A stretch of DNA of 64,000 bases from Pseudanabaena sp. FACHB-2040. GTDB taxonomy: Bacteria; Cyanobacteriota; Cyanobacteriia; Phormidesmidales; Phormidesmidaceae. Below, piece by piece: positions 27,901 to 33,981 of the stretch (position 1 is the stretch's first letter; each line of letters begins with the position of its first letter). Below the pieces are notes generated by a model, which searched no databases, was not told the origin of the DNA, and saw only the letters and a program-made list of their open reading frames with translations. Where the stretch lies: contig NZ_JACJQO010000017.1 of NCBI RefSeq assembly GCF_014696715.1, forward strand, positions 62,001-126,000. Direction: 5' to 3'. Both the position numbers and the translations under genes were made by a program.

Positions 27901-29684
27901 AAGTTGGCATTCGGCGTGTAGGTAACGATCTGGTTGTTGCCGTTGGGGCTGAGGGAAACTTTGGCCGTGCCGTTGGCCGCTCCCTTGGCAACGCTCCAGG
28001 TCAGCACATCCAAGTTGGAAGGATCGGTCGCATTCAGCAGGAAAGTGGTAGACGTATCCTCGTTGAGCGTCAGCGAGGTTGTTTCCCCTTGAGTAATGGT
28101 TGGGGCGACGTTGTTGACCGTCACTGCCGTTGTTGCTTTATCGGTGTTGCCAGTGCTGTCTACAACGGTGACGTTGATGGAGTAGGCTCCATTATCCCGG
28201 TAGGTATGATTGACCCCGGTGAAGGAGCGGTTGCCGTCGGCATCTGGTAGGCTGAGATTGTCGCTGTCGATAATCGTGGAGGTGCCGTCGCCCCAATTGA
28301 TCGTGACGGTTTGCTGATCCCTCTGATCTGGATCATTGAATTGACCCGACAGACTGATTTTCGACCCTTCATTAATCGTCGTTAGGTTCGGCGTTAGGCT
28401 TTTGAAAACGGGCTTGTCTGGAGCGTCTGTTACGTTGACAAAAACCGTTCCAGCCGATGTGAAAGAGCCATCATTGGCTGCAACCTGCAGCGTGTAGAGC
28501 TGGGGATACTTCTCGTAGTCCAGATCACCCGCATCATTAATACTAAGCGCGCCGGTTGCAGCGTTAATGCTAAAAGCCGATTTGCCATCGCCGTCATTGT
28601 CGGGGTTGCCGCCAACAATTGACCACGTTAGCCCTGTTTCGTTGGCCTTGACGGTGCCAAAGGGTGCATCAGTTGGTAACGCCGACTCACTCACGGTAAA
28701 AATTTGGCCCGGATCAATTGCAGCCGGTGTATTCAACGTGATTTTGAGCGCGCCTTGGCTGCTGCCTACCCCGTCTACCGCAAAGTAGTAGGTGGTGCCA
28801 GCACTGGCCGTAAAGGTGACGCTGCTTTGAAGAGTGCCGTTGGCATCGTCGTTTTTGGCTACTTGGGTCAGGCTGTTGGGTGCTGAACCGGTGTAGGCAG
28901 CCAACACCGTGTTAATGCTGCTGCCAAAGGTGTCAACCGTGACTGGCCCTGATACGGGAGCTGTCCATTTCCACCAGGCAGAGTCGTTTAAATCTTGCTG
29001 AAACGTTGGCGCTAACCCACTTACGGTAGGGTCATGAATCGGTTCACCCATTTGCTGAGTGGCATCAACGTTGGTTCCCGTCGCTGTTGCGTTGGTTCCA
29101 GTCAGTTCTTGAGCGTTGCTGAAGTTGTCGTTGGCAGGAGCAGCTAAGACCGCATAGTAAGCGGCAGCCGCTGTCTCCGAAAGCAGGGGTTTAGCGGCAC
29201 AGTTTCCCAGGTGAGTGTCGAGGTGCCAGTCACCGCCGAGCCTGGTATGGCCCACTAGACGCTCGGAGGCAGCAATACAGGCTCCTGTCAGTGTGTGCAG
29301 CGCCTGCAAAAATTGGGCTCCGGCATCTCCTGCGGCTACATTACAGCCATACAGAAATAAGACTGATTCACTGCTAAGGGTAGTAAACCAGTCTTTTAAT
29401 TGAGGCTCGTAGTGGTCGAGGGAGTGGAGACTTAACTGGCTCTTACCCAGGTTTAAACATCCGGGCAAGCCGTGAGCAACAATGTGAATTTCAGTGGTTC
29501 CAGGATGCTGCCGCAAAGCATGGGTGATCTGCTCAACTCCATCTTCGTCTGACCTTAAAATCAGCACCTCTCCAGGCAGTGAAATACTCTCTACCAACTG
29601 CAAGTGTGCATCAACGTTTGCATCAATAAAGATAAGAGAGTTCGTGTGATTTTCCATGATTCGCATCCCAGATCGCTTTATCAA
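15969..29684 (-). CDS. Giant DUF4347 / PKD / CSPG-repeat surface protein (4571 aa)
   Basis: Domains read in order: DUF4347 (about residues 17-180; LIFIDANVD, EIHIVAHGLPGCLNLG, LFLYGCNVAAG), a PPC-like beta domain (185-330; WWKWTAPVSGPVTVDTF), a cadherin-like domain (330-435), alternating PKD-like (WGDGT/WGDGS) and Big_9-like domains (435-1033), about 25 CSPG/Cadherin_3 repeats of about 113 residues (1033-3853), four Big_9/VCBS-like domains (3853-4320) and the five-unit C-terminal module shared with the 2778-aa protein. DUF4347 is typical of large cyanobacterial exoproteins. TTG at 29684 has GGAG eight bases upstream. The ATG at 29657 (MENHTNSLIF) matches the usual DUF4347 start and is an alternative. 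Likely role: adhesin, sheath or biofilm protein. Confidence 0.85.
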   Translation of the reverse strand: MIKRSGMRIMENHTNSLIFIDANVDAHLQLVESISLPGEVLILRSDEDGVEQITHALRQHPGTTEIHIVAHGLPGCLNLGKSQLSLHSLDHYEPQLKDWFTTLSSESVLFLYGCNVAAGDAGAQFLQALHTLTGACIAASERLVGHTRLGGDWHLDTHLGNCAAKPLLSETAAAAYYAVLAAPANDNFSNAQELTGTNATATGTNVDATQQMGEPIHDPTVSGLAPTFQQDLNDSAWWKWTAPVSGPVTVDTFGSSINTVLAAYTGSAPNSLTQVAKNDDANGTLQSSVTFTASAGTTYYFAVDGVGSSQGALKITLNTPAAIDPGQIFTVSESALPTDAPFGTVKANETGLTWSIVGGNPDNDGDGKSAFSINAATGALSINDAGDLDYEKYPQLYTLQVAANDGSFTSAGTVFVNVTDAPDKPVFKSLTPNLTTINEGSKISLSGQFNDPDQRDQQTVTINWGDGTSTIIDSDNLSLPDADGNRSFTGVNHTYRDNGAYSINVTVVDSTGNTDKATTAVTVNNVAPTITQGETTSLTLNEDTSTTFLLNATDPSNLDVLTWSVAKGAANGTAKVSLSPNGNNQIVTYTPNANFSGTDTFEVQVRDDDGGIDIITVNVNVAAQPDAPGNLVLVKSAATLNEGQALTLTGSFFDPDAGDSFTVKILWGDGSPETVLPNSALVSDGKGNYSFNVNHAYTDDTAGAPVGINVVVQDSTGAIASASTPITVNNVAPTVTPGPVTSFSTKEDTAGTLTLTASDPADTSFAWQVASKATNGTVSLSPNPSGSTQVVTYTPNLNFNGVDSFKIAVDDGDGGVNIVEVFVGVDPVNDAPQALTLTPSATKLDEGQTLTLAGAFQDVDITDKHTVTIDWGDGSQQTLSAVNNSGGSFALPAGLNHLYKDEGNFNVKVTVTDSAGATLVSTTSIQVANLAPVITTPAGPVSIESLTVAEDKSVTQLITATDAGVLDILQWSLSTQPTNGTVEIVSTGLGNQQQVKYTPNPNFSGTDTFVVQVSDGDGGIDTLTYNVTVQDANDPPQILANQFKVTEGETLLVTTSVLDAIDIETLEDNKITFTITGLATGDVFKVDGVVKNTFTRADILNGLVTFTDNGDEAKPTFSIQVSDGTDSVTVPAAVEFTKVNDAPTFGPTNTPFTVVEGGTALIRSNHLSAVDPDSLASSLVFTVSNVVGGDFIRGDGSKVTQFTQLQISAGEISFRHDGSETVPSYTVTVSDGDKTSTRTDTPTFININDAPTFLANSLTIGEGNTAKLTLSDLNATDFETLPTDLQFTITGIQGGTFLLNDVAQGATATFKLEDIILGRVSFRQDGSETKPAYSVTVTDAGTSTGAPPKSATSQPTVVFNRVNDNPTITANTFSIKEGETILLSQANINGADEPGETPRLSLSYTVSNVVGGRFALGSAQGTAITSFTQSDIDGRRIVFVHDGTDITPSYTLTVLDTEGGSSTSTTPNIILTRVNEAPTLKNNTLTLTEGATVTLSQANLLATDEESTPEQLTYTISGLAGGQFRVNGAAKTSFTQADVNNGLVSFVHDGKNTAPQYTVTVTDTVPAGPVALPFGPFTATGTPTIQFTAVNDAPTLTANAFAIKEGETITLSSTSLLASDEETTDPTKLVYTVDKVSNGSFRLSAGGAALSTFTQADVNTGKVQFVHDGSEAAPSYTLTVKDSGIPGDTTPKSATQTVVFDGNFTNLNDLPEILANNLAISEGGLVTLTTNHLNASDLETLSNDLKITITGIQGGSFLLDGVPFGGAVQFTLADVVLQRISFQHNGTETVPTYLVTVQDADGGSSSPVPVTVTRFERVNDNPEILKNTFSITEGGRVILGKANLDAADEVGETPRLALKYNVSNVVGGRFELGSTSGTAITSFTQTDIDAGRIIFVHDGSDTTPNYTLTVTDSEGGTDVESSPTVTFTRVNQAPELVNNKLSILEGGTVVLSQANLLANDEESAPNQLTYQVSGLSGGEFRVNSVATTTFTQADINGGLVSFVHDGANVAPQYTVSVTDSVPSGPVLAPAGPFTATGKATIEFTAVNDAPMLQANVFTVDEGKAFVLSSSQLLASDEETTDPSKLVYSVDQVSNGSFQLVSTGATITSFSQADVDAGKVQFVHDGSEVAPSYTVTVRDGDSTPKSATKTVSFEGSFNNLNDLPVLLAKNLSVNEGGRVTLTTENLSAEDLETNQVDLVFTLSNVVGGKFQIDGADFPVGPVSFSLAEVVLGRIGFVQDGTETKPDYMISVSDGVASTAPVAAEVTFNRVNDNPEITINGFSISEGGTVILSSANISATDEVGETPQAELKYTVGNVQGGRFALATATGAAITSFTQADIDKSRVVFVHDGSDTTPNYTLTVTDSEGGTDVESSPTVTFTRVNQAPELVNNKLSILEGGTVVLSQANLLTNDEESAPNQLTYQVSGLSGGEFRVNSVATTTFTQADINGGLVSFVHDGANAAPEYTVTVTDTVPAPPVVTPAGPFTATGKAIIEFTAVNDAPMLQANVFTVDEGKAFVLSSSQLLASDEETTDPSKLIYSVDQVSNGSFQLVSTGATITSFSQADVDAGKVQFVHDGSEVAPSYTVTVKDGDSTPKSATKTVSFAGSFNNLNDLPVLLAKNLSINEGGRVTLTTENLSAEDLETNQVDLVFTLSNVVGGKFQIDGADFPVGPVSFSLAEVVLGRIGFVQDGSETKPSYTISVSDGVASTAPVAAEVTFNRVNDNPEITINGFSISEGGTVILSSANISATDEVGETPQAELKYTVGNVQGGRFALATATGAAITSFTQADIDKSRVVFVHDGSDTTPNYTLTVTDSEGGTDVESSPTVTFTRVNQAPELVNNKLSILEGGTVVLSQANLLANDEESAPNQLTYQVSGLSGGEFRVNGVATTTFTQADINGGLVSFVHDGANVAPQYTVTVTDSVPSGPVLAPAGPFTATGKAIIEFTAVNDAPMLQANVFTVDEGKAFVLSSSQLLASDEETTDPSKLVYSVDQVSNGSFQLVSTGATITSFSQADVDAGKVQFVHDGSEVAPSYTVTVRDGDSTPKSATKTVSFEGSFNNLNDLPVLLAKNLSINEGGRVTLTTENLSAEDLETNQVDLVFTIDGVIGGKFQRDGADFPSGLVSFSLADVVLGRIGFVQDGSETKPDYMISVSDGVASTAPVAAEVTFNRVNDNPEITINGFSISEGGTVILSSANISATDEVGETPQAELKYTVGNVQGGRFALATASTVAITSFTQVDINKSRVVFVHDGSDTTPNYTLTVTDSEGGTDVESSPTVTFTRVNQAPELVNNKLSILEGGTVVLSQANLLTNDEESAPNQLTYQVSGLSGGEFRVNSVATTTFTQADINGGLVSFVHNGTNAAPEYTVTVTDTVPAPPVVTPAGPFSATGKAAIAFTPVNDAPVVTASAFEIQEGAAVVLSSAVLSAADEETTNPAQLIYTVDQVSNGEFQFVATGAMTTSFTQDDINNNRVQFKHDDSELAPSYTLTVKDSGLSGDATSQSTTTTVTFPEGPGGFINVNNLPVFLANQLEVQEGNKIVLSASNLSATDDDDIVSQLTFRIFNVSGGTFYLDGKVLDDKTTFTTSLVSFGKLSFQDDGDETPATYTVEVTDPSGGVKTQAATVKLIPVNDNPRLMTNAFVINEDGLLELSSANLLAQDDETIDPTKITYTISNLTGGTFVLFSGGEPITTFTQAQVTRKEIVFLQNGSEVAPSFTIKVSDPEGGETTTKANITFNATNDLPVLGANSLTISEGGTVLLTPSNLSASDPDNLPSELVFTISGLAAGQGQFEVDKDGDGTFETVGATSFTLQDVTNGRVRFVDDGDETAPTYGVSVSDGTISTAIQAAQIAFTNVNDLPVANDDSGTGFTTNQNTTFTTANVLKNDSDGDPGAVLTITQVDGKAIAMGGPAVELASGALMMLNSNGTFTYNPNGKFNSLAAGTNKVDSFTYTLSDGQGGSDTATVQIVVNGVNDNPVANDDSGQGFSTNEGTPLTTPTVLANDSDVDLNDTLTITQVDGKAISVNSSVTLTSGASVTLNANGTFNYNPNGKFESLGAGKTAVDSFTYTLSDANGGSDPATVSIVINGLNDAPVAVKDSGVGFSTNEDTPFKTGSVLANDTDIDGDTLSIIQVNGSTIAVGGPAITIASGAKVSLNSDGTFNYDPAGKFENLSNGDTKTDSFTYAISDGNGGTSTATVEVAISGLNDAPVAGNDQGAVSERRSLKLNVLANDSDSDPGDTLTIGKIGETAIAPGGQVALASGSLVILNSDSTLTYVPFGFAGLASGQVGSDSFTYSLVDSQGQSATATVSLQIAGYTPPAAVNGVFDYEQFARYALLDANTEVTFAPVEVGGLALDQLFDEGYYLSQYSDIAAAIDAGLIKSGYEHFVTAGWLEGRNPSTLYNETFYLSQNPDIAQAVGGGAFSSGFAHFAQFGHKEGRNPSAQFNQQDYLLRNPDVANAVSAGVISSGFEHFVESGSAENRAPSLYLFNESYYLQQNPDVAQAVAGKAFASGFEHYVKFGQREPQRSPSALFNESSYLALNSDVQAAVNNNIVSSGFEHYVQSGRFEGRQVFA
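19700..24010 (-). repeat. Tandem 1353-bp superrepeat inside the giant gene
   Basis: Segments of very high identity recur every 1353 bp, for example at 20035, 21388 and 22741, and at 20728, 22081 and 23434. The period equals 451 codons, or four CSPG domains in a fixed order: NQAPELVNN, NDAPMLQAN, NDLPVLLAK, NDNPEITIN. About three near-identical copies are present, and more diverged four-domain blocks lie on both sides. The in-frame, nearly unchanged copies point to recent duplication or ongoing homogenisation. Confidence 0.85.
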
Positions 29685-30404
29685 AATGTGTACTCCATCA
29701 ATTCCCCAACCAATTAATTTAGAGGGAAATCATCGATCATCCCTGTCTAGAAATCCAGCATGAACTGTGGCAGAGAACATGCTGTCCTCTACCGCTTCAA
29801 ACTAGAAAGCTTTTAGTCTTTACCGCCAGAGGTTAAATACACCCCTGAAACCTTATGTTTGGAACGTAGACTATCTATACCCAATGAGGCGTGAAATTTT
29901 AGCAGTAGACTGTGCTCAAATAGCTGTTCGAGTAAACCGAGAGAGATGCACTAACAAATGGCTCAGAGATGAGATAGTCTTAAGAACCTCTACCCTCTAA
30001 AGATCGGTAGATTTACTGATCCTCCTTTTTCAGCTTTCATAAACCGCTAGCTGACTTGCTATGCGGAATTATGAACCTAGATGATAGTTCCCGGCTAACA
30101 GGTGAAAGAATCATCAAAGCCTTGTGAAGCGTTTCTTTTTTTACAGATGTTTACTCGTTCGGCTCGTTGAATATCGCTTTTTTCTAGAGTTGTTAGACGC
30201 CTCGATTTATTTTTGTGAATCTGAGGCCTTCTGATACCCGTTCTTTAGCGGCAGGTTTCGGCTTGGTTCAAAAATCGCGGTGATAGCGTTTGGGGCAGTT
30301 GAGCTGCAACCGTCTGATGAGCCAATGTTCTGCGGCTGAGTCTGTTCTCTGCTCATCGAACTCGGGTTAAACTACCGACAACGTGAAGCAGGACGTGGGT
30401 AGCC
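29685..30404. other. Long intergenic region between divergent genes
   Basis: About 720 bp separate the giant minus-strand gene from the BASS transporter gene. No protein frame was accepted. It holds an inverted repeat at 29819-29837 (TTTACC/GGTTAAA) similar to the one before the other giant gene, and a terminator-like hairpin at 30002. The AT-rich leader next to the giant gene probably contains its promoter, but no -35/-10 pair stood out. Confidence 0.5.
30002..30030 (+). terminator. Intrinsic terminator-like hairpin without an annotated upstream gene
   Basis: GATCGGTA and TACTGATC pair (one G-U) around GATT and are followed by CCTCCTTTTT, a good plus-strand terminator shape. No plus-strand gene lies upstream in the intergenic region, so it may end a small RNA or an antisense transcript of the giant gene leader. 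Confidence 0.4.
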
Positions 30405-31268
30405 ATGGAGTCAAGCTTTTTAACGGCCGTGTTTTTACCGCTGGCACTATTTGTGATCATGCTAGGTATGGGGTTGGGGTTGAAGCCAGCCGACTTTACC
30501 CGAGTTTGGCGCTATCCAAAAGCGGTGATGATTGGACTGTTTGCCCAAGTGGTGATGCTGCCAATAGTGGGCTTTATACTGGTCTCAAGCTTTCCGCTTC
30601 CCCCAGAGTTAGCGGTTGGGGTGATGGTTTTAGCTGCTTGCCCTGGCGGCCCTACCTCTAATATGGTGACCTATCTGGCTGGGGGAAATGTGGCGCTGTC
30701 GATTACGTTAACGGCCATCAGCAGCTTGATTACAGTGCTGACTATTCCATTGGTGGTTAACCTAGCGATGGGCGCTTTTTTGGGAGAAGGCACCTCCCTG
30801 CAGCTGCCCTTTCTCTCCACGGTGCTGCAAATCGCCGTGATTACTGTTATTCCAGTTACGCTGGGCATGGTGCTGCACCGCTACTTACCGCAGTTTGCGA
30901 CCAAAGCTGAACGCGGCGTCAAATGGCTGTCACTGTTTTTGCTGGGGCTGATTATCGTTGGCCTGTTGCTGCAGCAGCGAGCCAATGTGATGGCCTTTTT
31001 TGCCCAAGTGGGGCTGGTGACGCTGGCTTTGAACGTAGTGGCGATGGCGTTGGGCTACCTGATTGCGACGCTGGCCAGGCTGGATCGGCCCAGTTCTACA
31101 GCGATTACCCTGGAGGTGGGAATTCAGAACGGGACACTTGCGATCGCAATTGCCAGCGCCCCATCGCTGCTCAATCAACCCACTTTGGCAATTCCTGCTG
31201 CTATCTATAGCCTACTGATGTTTGTCACGGGAGGTCTCTTTGCAGGCTGGGCTGCTAGGCAGAGATGA
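30405..31268 (+). CDS. BASS-family (bile acid:sodium symporter type) transporter
   Basis: The 287-residue protein has about nine or ten hydrophobic segments covering almost its full length. It carries two family signatures: LAACPGGPTSNMVTYLAGGN (about residues 74-93) and LEVGIQNGTLAIAIA (about 240-254). In BASS proteins these crossover regions bind sodium and the substrate. Cyanobacterial and plastid members carry organic anions such as pyruvate, bicarbonate or glycolate-like acids; the substrate here cannot be assigned. The start is ATG at 30405. The perfect hairpin at 31304 separates it from the convergent methyltransferase gene. Confidence 0.9.
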   Translation: MESSFLTAVFLPLALFVIMLGMGLGLKPADFTRVWRYPKAVMIGLFAQVVMLPIVGFILVSSFPLPPELAVGVMVLAACPGGPTSNMVTYLAGGNVALSITLTAISSLITVLTIPLVVNLAMGAFLGEGTSLQLPFLSTVLQIAVITVIPVTLGMVLHRYLPQFATKAERGVKWLSLFLLGLIIVGLLLQQRANVMAFFAQVGLVTLALNVVAMALGYLIATLARLDRPSSTAITLEVGIQNGTLAIAIASAPSLLNQPTLAIPAAIYSLLMFVTGGLFAGWAARQR

Positions 31269-31303
31269 TCTTTTGCCCGTTAGAATCGGCTTGAGCTGCT
31301 ATG

Positions 31304-31320
31304 CCACTATTTAATAGTGG
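31304..31320. terminator. Palindromic hairpin between convergent genes
   Basis: CCACTATT and AATAGTGG pair perfectly around one T. The hairpin lies between the ends of the BASS gene (+) and the phosphorothioation-associated methyltransferase gene (-). It lacks a long T-run. Confidence 0.5.
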
Positions 31321-31323
31321 GGA

Positions 31324-33396
31324 TTATTGCTTTGCGGCACCTTTTGAGCGCATTGCAGCACTGATTACCTTCTTTTGATAAGGGTCGGCATCTTTGCGCC
31401 AAACGATACGGTGGCCTTGCAGATCGGCGCAATGATCCTCTAAGCACCGCAGCCAGCCACGTCGATCCATAATTTTCGTCACGTCATCTAGCAGGCCCCA
31501 TTTCCGCTCTTGCTCACTGAGCTTGGCAAACTTGGCATACCCCGGGTAGTCTGGCGTGATGAGCTGTTCTTTTTGATGCAGCAGGGGCGGATTATCCTCC
31601 GGGTCGTGGTCTTGATAGCGGACGTGTAAATCCCGCAGGCCAATAGACATGCTGGTGTGCAGAGCCGGATGGGGGTCTGTATCAAAGTCTGGATAGAACA
31701 GGTAGGTAATTCTCGGCTTGTGGATATGGAACTTTACAACCGTTGCTCCATCGGGTCGCCCCAAGGTGCGAGAGGCACAGCCTTCGTAGAGGCGTAGGAG
31801 TGGGTCAAGCTGCTCTAGGGCTGATACGTGAACCCAGAGTGAGTTGGGGCGCTGCTGACCAATGGGGCTATTGCGGCAGTGCTCTGCGATCACCTCGGTT
31901 CGGCCCAGGCTCATCAGCATTAGGTCTGCTGCGGTACAGGCTTGCTGATAGCTGCCAAAAAGCGCCTTGATGTCTGCCTGGATGGTGGGCGATAGGTCTT
32001 TGAATTTGGGGCGTTTGCCGAAGTGGCTGAGGGCGAGATAGACCAAGAGATCGTTGCGACGCTTGTCTGCGATCGCATCCCACTCGCCTGTATCGGTCGC
32101 CTGCAGAATAATCTTGAAGGCCTGCTTGAGGCTGCCAAACTGCGCCTGTAATGGCTCACAGCCATAGGTGTCGACTTCTTCAACGGCAGGCAGTCGCCCC
32201 CGCTCGGTATAGAAATCCATCAAGGGCTGAAGCAGGTTCCGGTATTCCTCAAATCGGCTGACCTTTAAGCGGATTTGGGGAGCCTTGGCCCGTGAGCGGT
32301 AGCGAGAGGCGCGAAACGTCTCTGCCTGGGCCTCATCTCGAAATACAAAGTAGATGCCCAGCGCAACCGGCACCGCATCTACCCCCAACACCTGATCGAT
32401 GTAGGTCTTTAACTCTTCCTGTTCGTAGTATTTCTGGAAGGTGTTGCGGCTGGTAATAATGCCGTCGCCGTAGGCAATCACGCCACGGGTGCGGTCATCA
32501 ATCAAGACTTGGGCGGCGACGATCAGCACCTTTTGAGCCAGCTTCCAGGCGTTAATGAGGGCTTCTCGCCGTTCGGCAGTGTCTTCAATGACGTTGATCA
32601 CGTAGCCCAGGTTCACTACACCTGCTGCGGTGCGGGGATTGTCGGGGCGGAAGTAGGGATCCCATCCGGCGCTGGTGTGCCCCAGACGGCTGATGTACTC
32701 AATATCGGCCCCATGACCGCAGCCATAGTCAAAGTAGGTGGTGTTGGGTTCAAACAAGCCCGCTTCAACCGCTAGGCGAACGGGTTTGGAGGCGGTGACG
32801 CGGGCGATCGCAGCTTTGTGCCGCTGAATCTTGGGCTTAGCTTGAGTCGGTGTGATGGCTCCTGGTTGAAGGGGGCAGGCGAGGGCATGGTCGTGGATGA
32901 TCAGGTTGCGATCGCACACCCGCTTCTCCCAAGCCTGCCGAAACCCAATACCGCGAGACTCCTCCAGCAGCCCCAGCACTTCCTCCTGCTTGGTCAACCA
33001 GGCAAAGGTCGAGTAGAGCGGGTAGTCAGGGGTAACAAAGGCTTCCTTGCGGTGAAGCACCGGGGGATTGTCGGTCGTACTGTAATCTCGTGATCCAATG
33101 GTCAGCGTCTTTAGATTGACCTGAATGCTGCTTTGCAAAGCAGGATGAGCCTCAGTATCAAAATCTGGGTAGAAAAGGTAGACAATTTGAGGCTTATTGA
33201 AGCTGAACTTAACGAGGGTCGCTTCATTAAGTTGAGGAGAGGCCGCTCTGGCCTGCTGCTCTAAAGTCTGGAGTTCTGAGGCGAGAGCATTTAGAGCAGA
33301 AAGATGAACATAGAGCGCCTCCGGCAGTCGCTTTCCCACAGGGCTGCGCTGGCATAGCTCCACATAGGACTCTAACTGAACGGGTACGCTCACCAT
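31324..33396 (-). CDS. DNA phosphorothioation-associated putative methyltransferase
   Basis: The 690-residue protein fits the family found beside dnd DNA-phosphorothioation genes (TIGR04096-like, from memory). A central Rossmann methyltransferase domain has motif I FDYGCGHGADIEYI (about 222-235), WDPYFRP and NLGYVINVIED (motif IV region). It is flanked by two copies of one further domain: residues about 10-160 (LVKFSFNKPQIVYLFYPDFD, TPDYPLYSTFAWLT) and about 510-665 (VVKFHIHKPRITYLFYPDFD, TPDYPGYAKFAKLS). The family is predicted to modify DNA or restrict unmodified DNA, but its reaction is unproven. No dndA-E genes are visible in this window. It is monocistronic here. Confidence 0.85.
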   Translation of the reverse strand: MVSVPVQLESYVELCQRSPVGKRLPEALYVHLSALNALASELQTLEQQARAASPQLNEATLVKFSFNKPQIVYLFYPDFDTEAHPALQSSIQVNLKTLTIGSRDYSTTDNPPVLHRKEAFVTPDYPLYSTFAWLTKQEEVLGLLEESRGIGFRQAWEKRVCDRNLIIHDHALACPLQPGAITPTQAKPKIQRHKAAIARVTASKPVRLAVEAGLFEPNTTYFDYGCGHGADIEYISRLGHTSAGWDPYFRPDNPRTAAGVVNLGYVINVIEDTAERREALINAWKLAQKVLIVAAQVLIDDRTRGVIAYGDGIITSRNTFQKYYEQEELKTYIDQVLGVDAVPVALGIYFVFRDEAQAETFRASRYRSRAKAPQIRLKVSRFEEYRNLLQPLMDFYTERGRLPAVEEVDTYGCEPLQAQFGSLKQAFKIILQATDTGEWDAIADKRRNDLLVYLALSHFGKRPKFKDLSPTIQADIKALFGSYQQACTAADLMLMSLGRTEVIAEHCRNSPIGQQRPNSLWVHVSALEQLDPLLRLYEGCASRTLGRPDGATVVKFHIHKPRITYLFYPDFDTDPHPALHTSMSIGLRDLHVRYQDHDPEDNPPLLHQKEQLITPDYPGYAKFAKLSEQERKWGLLDDVTKIMDRRGWLRCLEDHCADLQGHRIVWRKDADPYQKKVISAAMRSKGAAKQ

Positions 33397-33521
33397 GTTT
33401 CTGGAAAAGCTCTGCTCTAAAGGATCTCTAAGCTGCTCCCTATCCTATCGAACCATTGGGAATGTTTCTTGAAGCAGACAGATGGGAACTCTGAGGGGCA
33501 CTTACGTAAGGAGTGGATTAG

Positions 33522-33722
33522 ATGAATCAGAGACAGCCGTCACCTATCCCCTGGTTTCCTTTGGCATTTCCGGTTTCCTTCGTTTCAATATCGGCTTCTA
33601 TTTCGCCAAATACGCTGCTAGGCGACCTCGGTGAGCTGGAGCGGTATGCAGCTCTATTTATCCTGGCTCTTTTAGCAACGGGCATCATTGCAGGCGCATT
33701 GATCGATGAGTTGACCAGTTAA
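33522..33722 (+). CDS. Small membrane protein, hypothetical
   Basis: The 66-residue frame begins with a proline-rich hydrophobic stretch (SPIPWFPLAFPVSFVSISAS) and has a clear membrane helix near its end (YAALFILALLATGIIAGALI, about residues 42-61). AAGGAG lies about ten bases before ATG, which supports translation. I do not recognise the family. It stands between the divergent methyltransferase gene and a hairpin repeat, so chance cannot be excluded. Confidence 0.5.
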   Translation: MNQRQPSPIPWFPLAFPVSFVSISASISPNTLLGDLGELERYAALFILALLATGIIAGALIDELTS

Positions 33723-33796
33723 CTGAGTTATCTGCTTTTCCACAGGCCTGTTAATTAATTCATAGGGTGAACATTGTCCTGCCAAGCGGCCTCTCA

Positions 33797-33870
33797 TAGG
33801 TTGGTTAAAGCTTGGCGAAACCCAACAGTTTAAGGGGCTTGTTGGGGCTCGCAAGCTCGATACCAACCTA
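33797..33870. repeat. MITE-like hairpin repeat (TAGGTTGG type)
   Basis: Arms TAGGTTGGTTAAAGCTTGG and its imperfect complement ending TACCAACCTA pair around a short loop. It belongs to the same class as the element at 56760 (GTAGGTTGGGTT...AACCTAC), common in cyanobacterial intergenic regions. It carries no coding frame. Confidence 0.65.
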
Positions 33871-33981
33871 CAAGAAGGGTCTCGACACGCTACTAGCAGG
33901 ACAGACAAAGCAAAGCGCGCCCAGCAAAGCCTATAGCGAGTGTCTCAACCACAATTGAAACGTGGGCGCACTGCTACAAGA

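Noticed and set aside
8321-29403. Many plus-strand frames of 60-150 codons across both giant genes
   Set aside because: They are antisense shadows of the repeats; they recur at the repeat period and share its sequence, and none has a good ribosome-binding site.
31324-33396. A full dnd phosphorothioation operon
   Set aside because: No dndB, C, D or E-like protein is present on either side. Only the associated methyltransferase family is seen.
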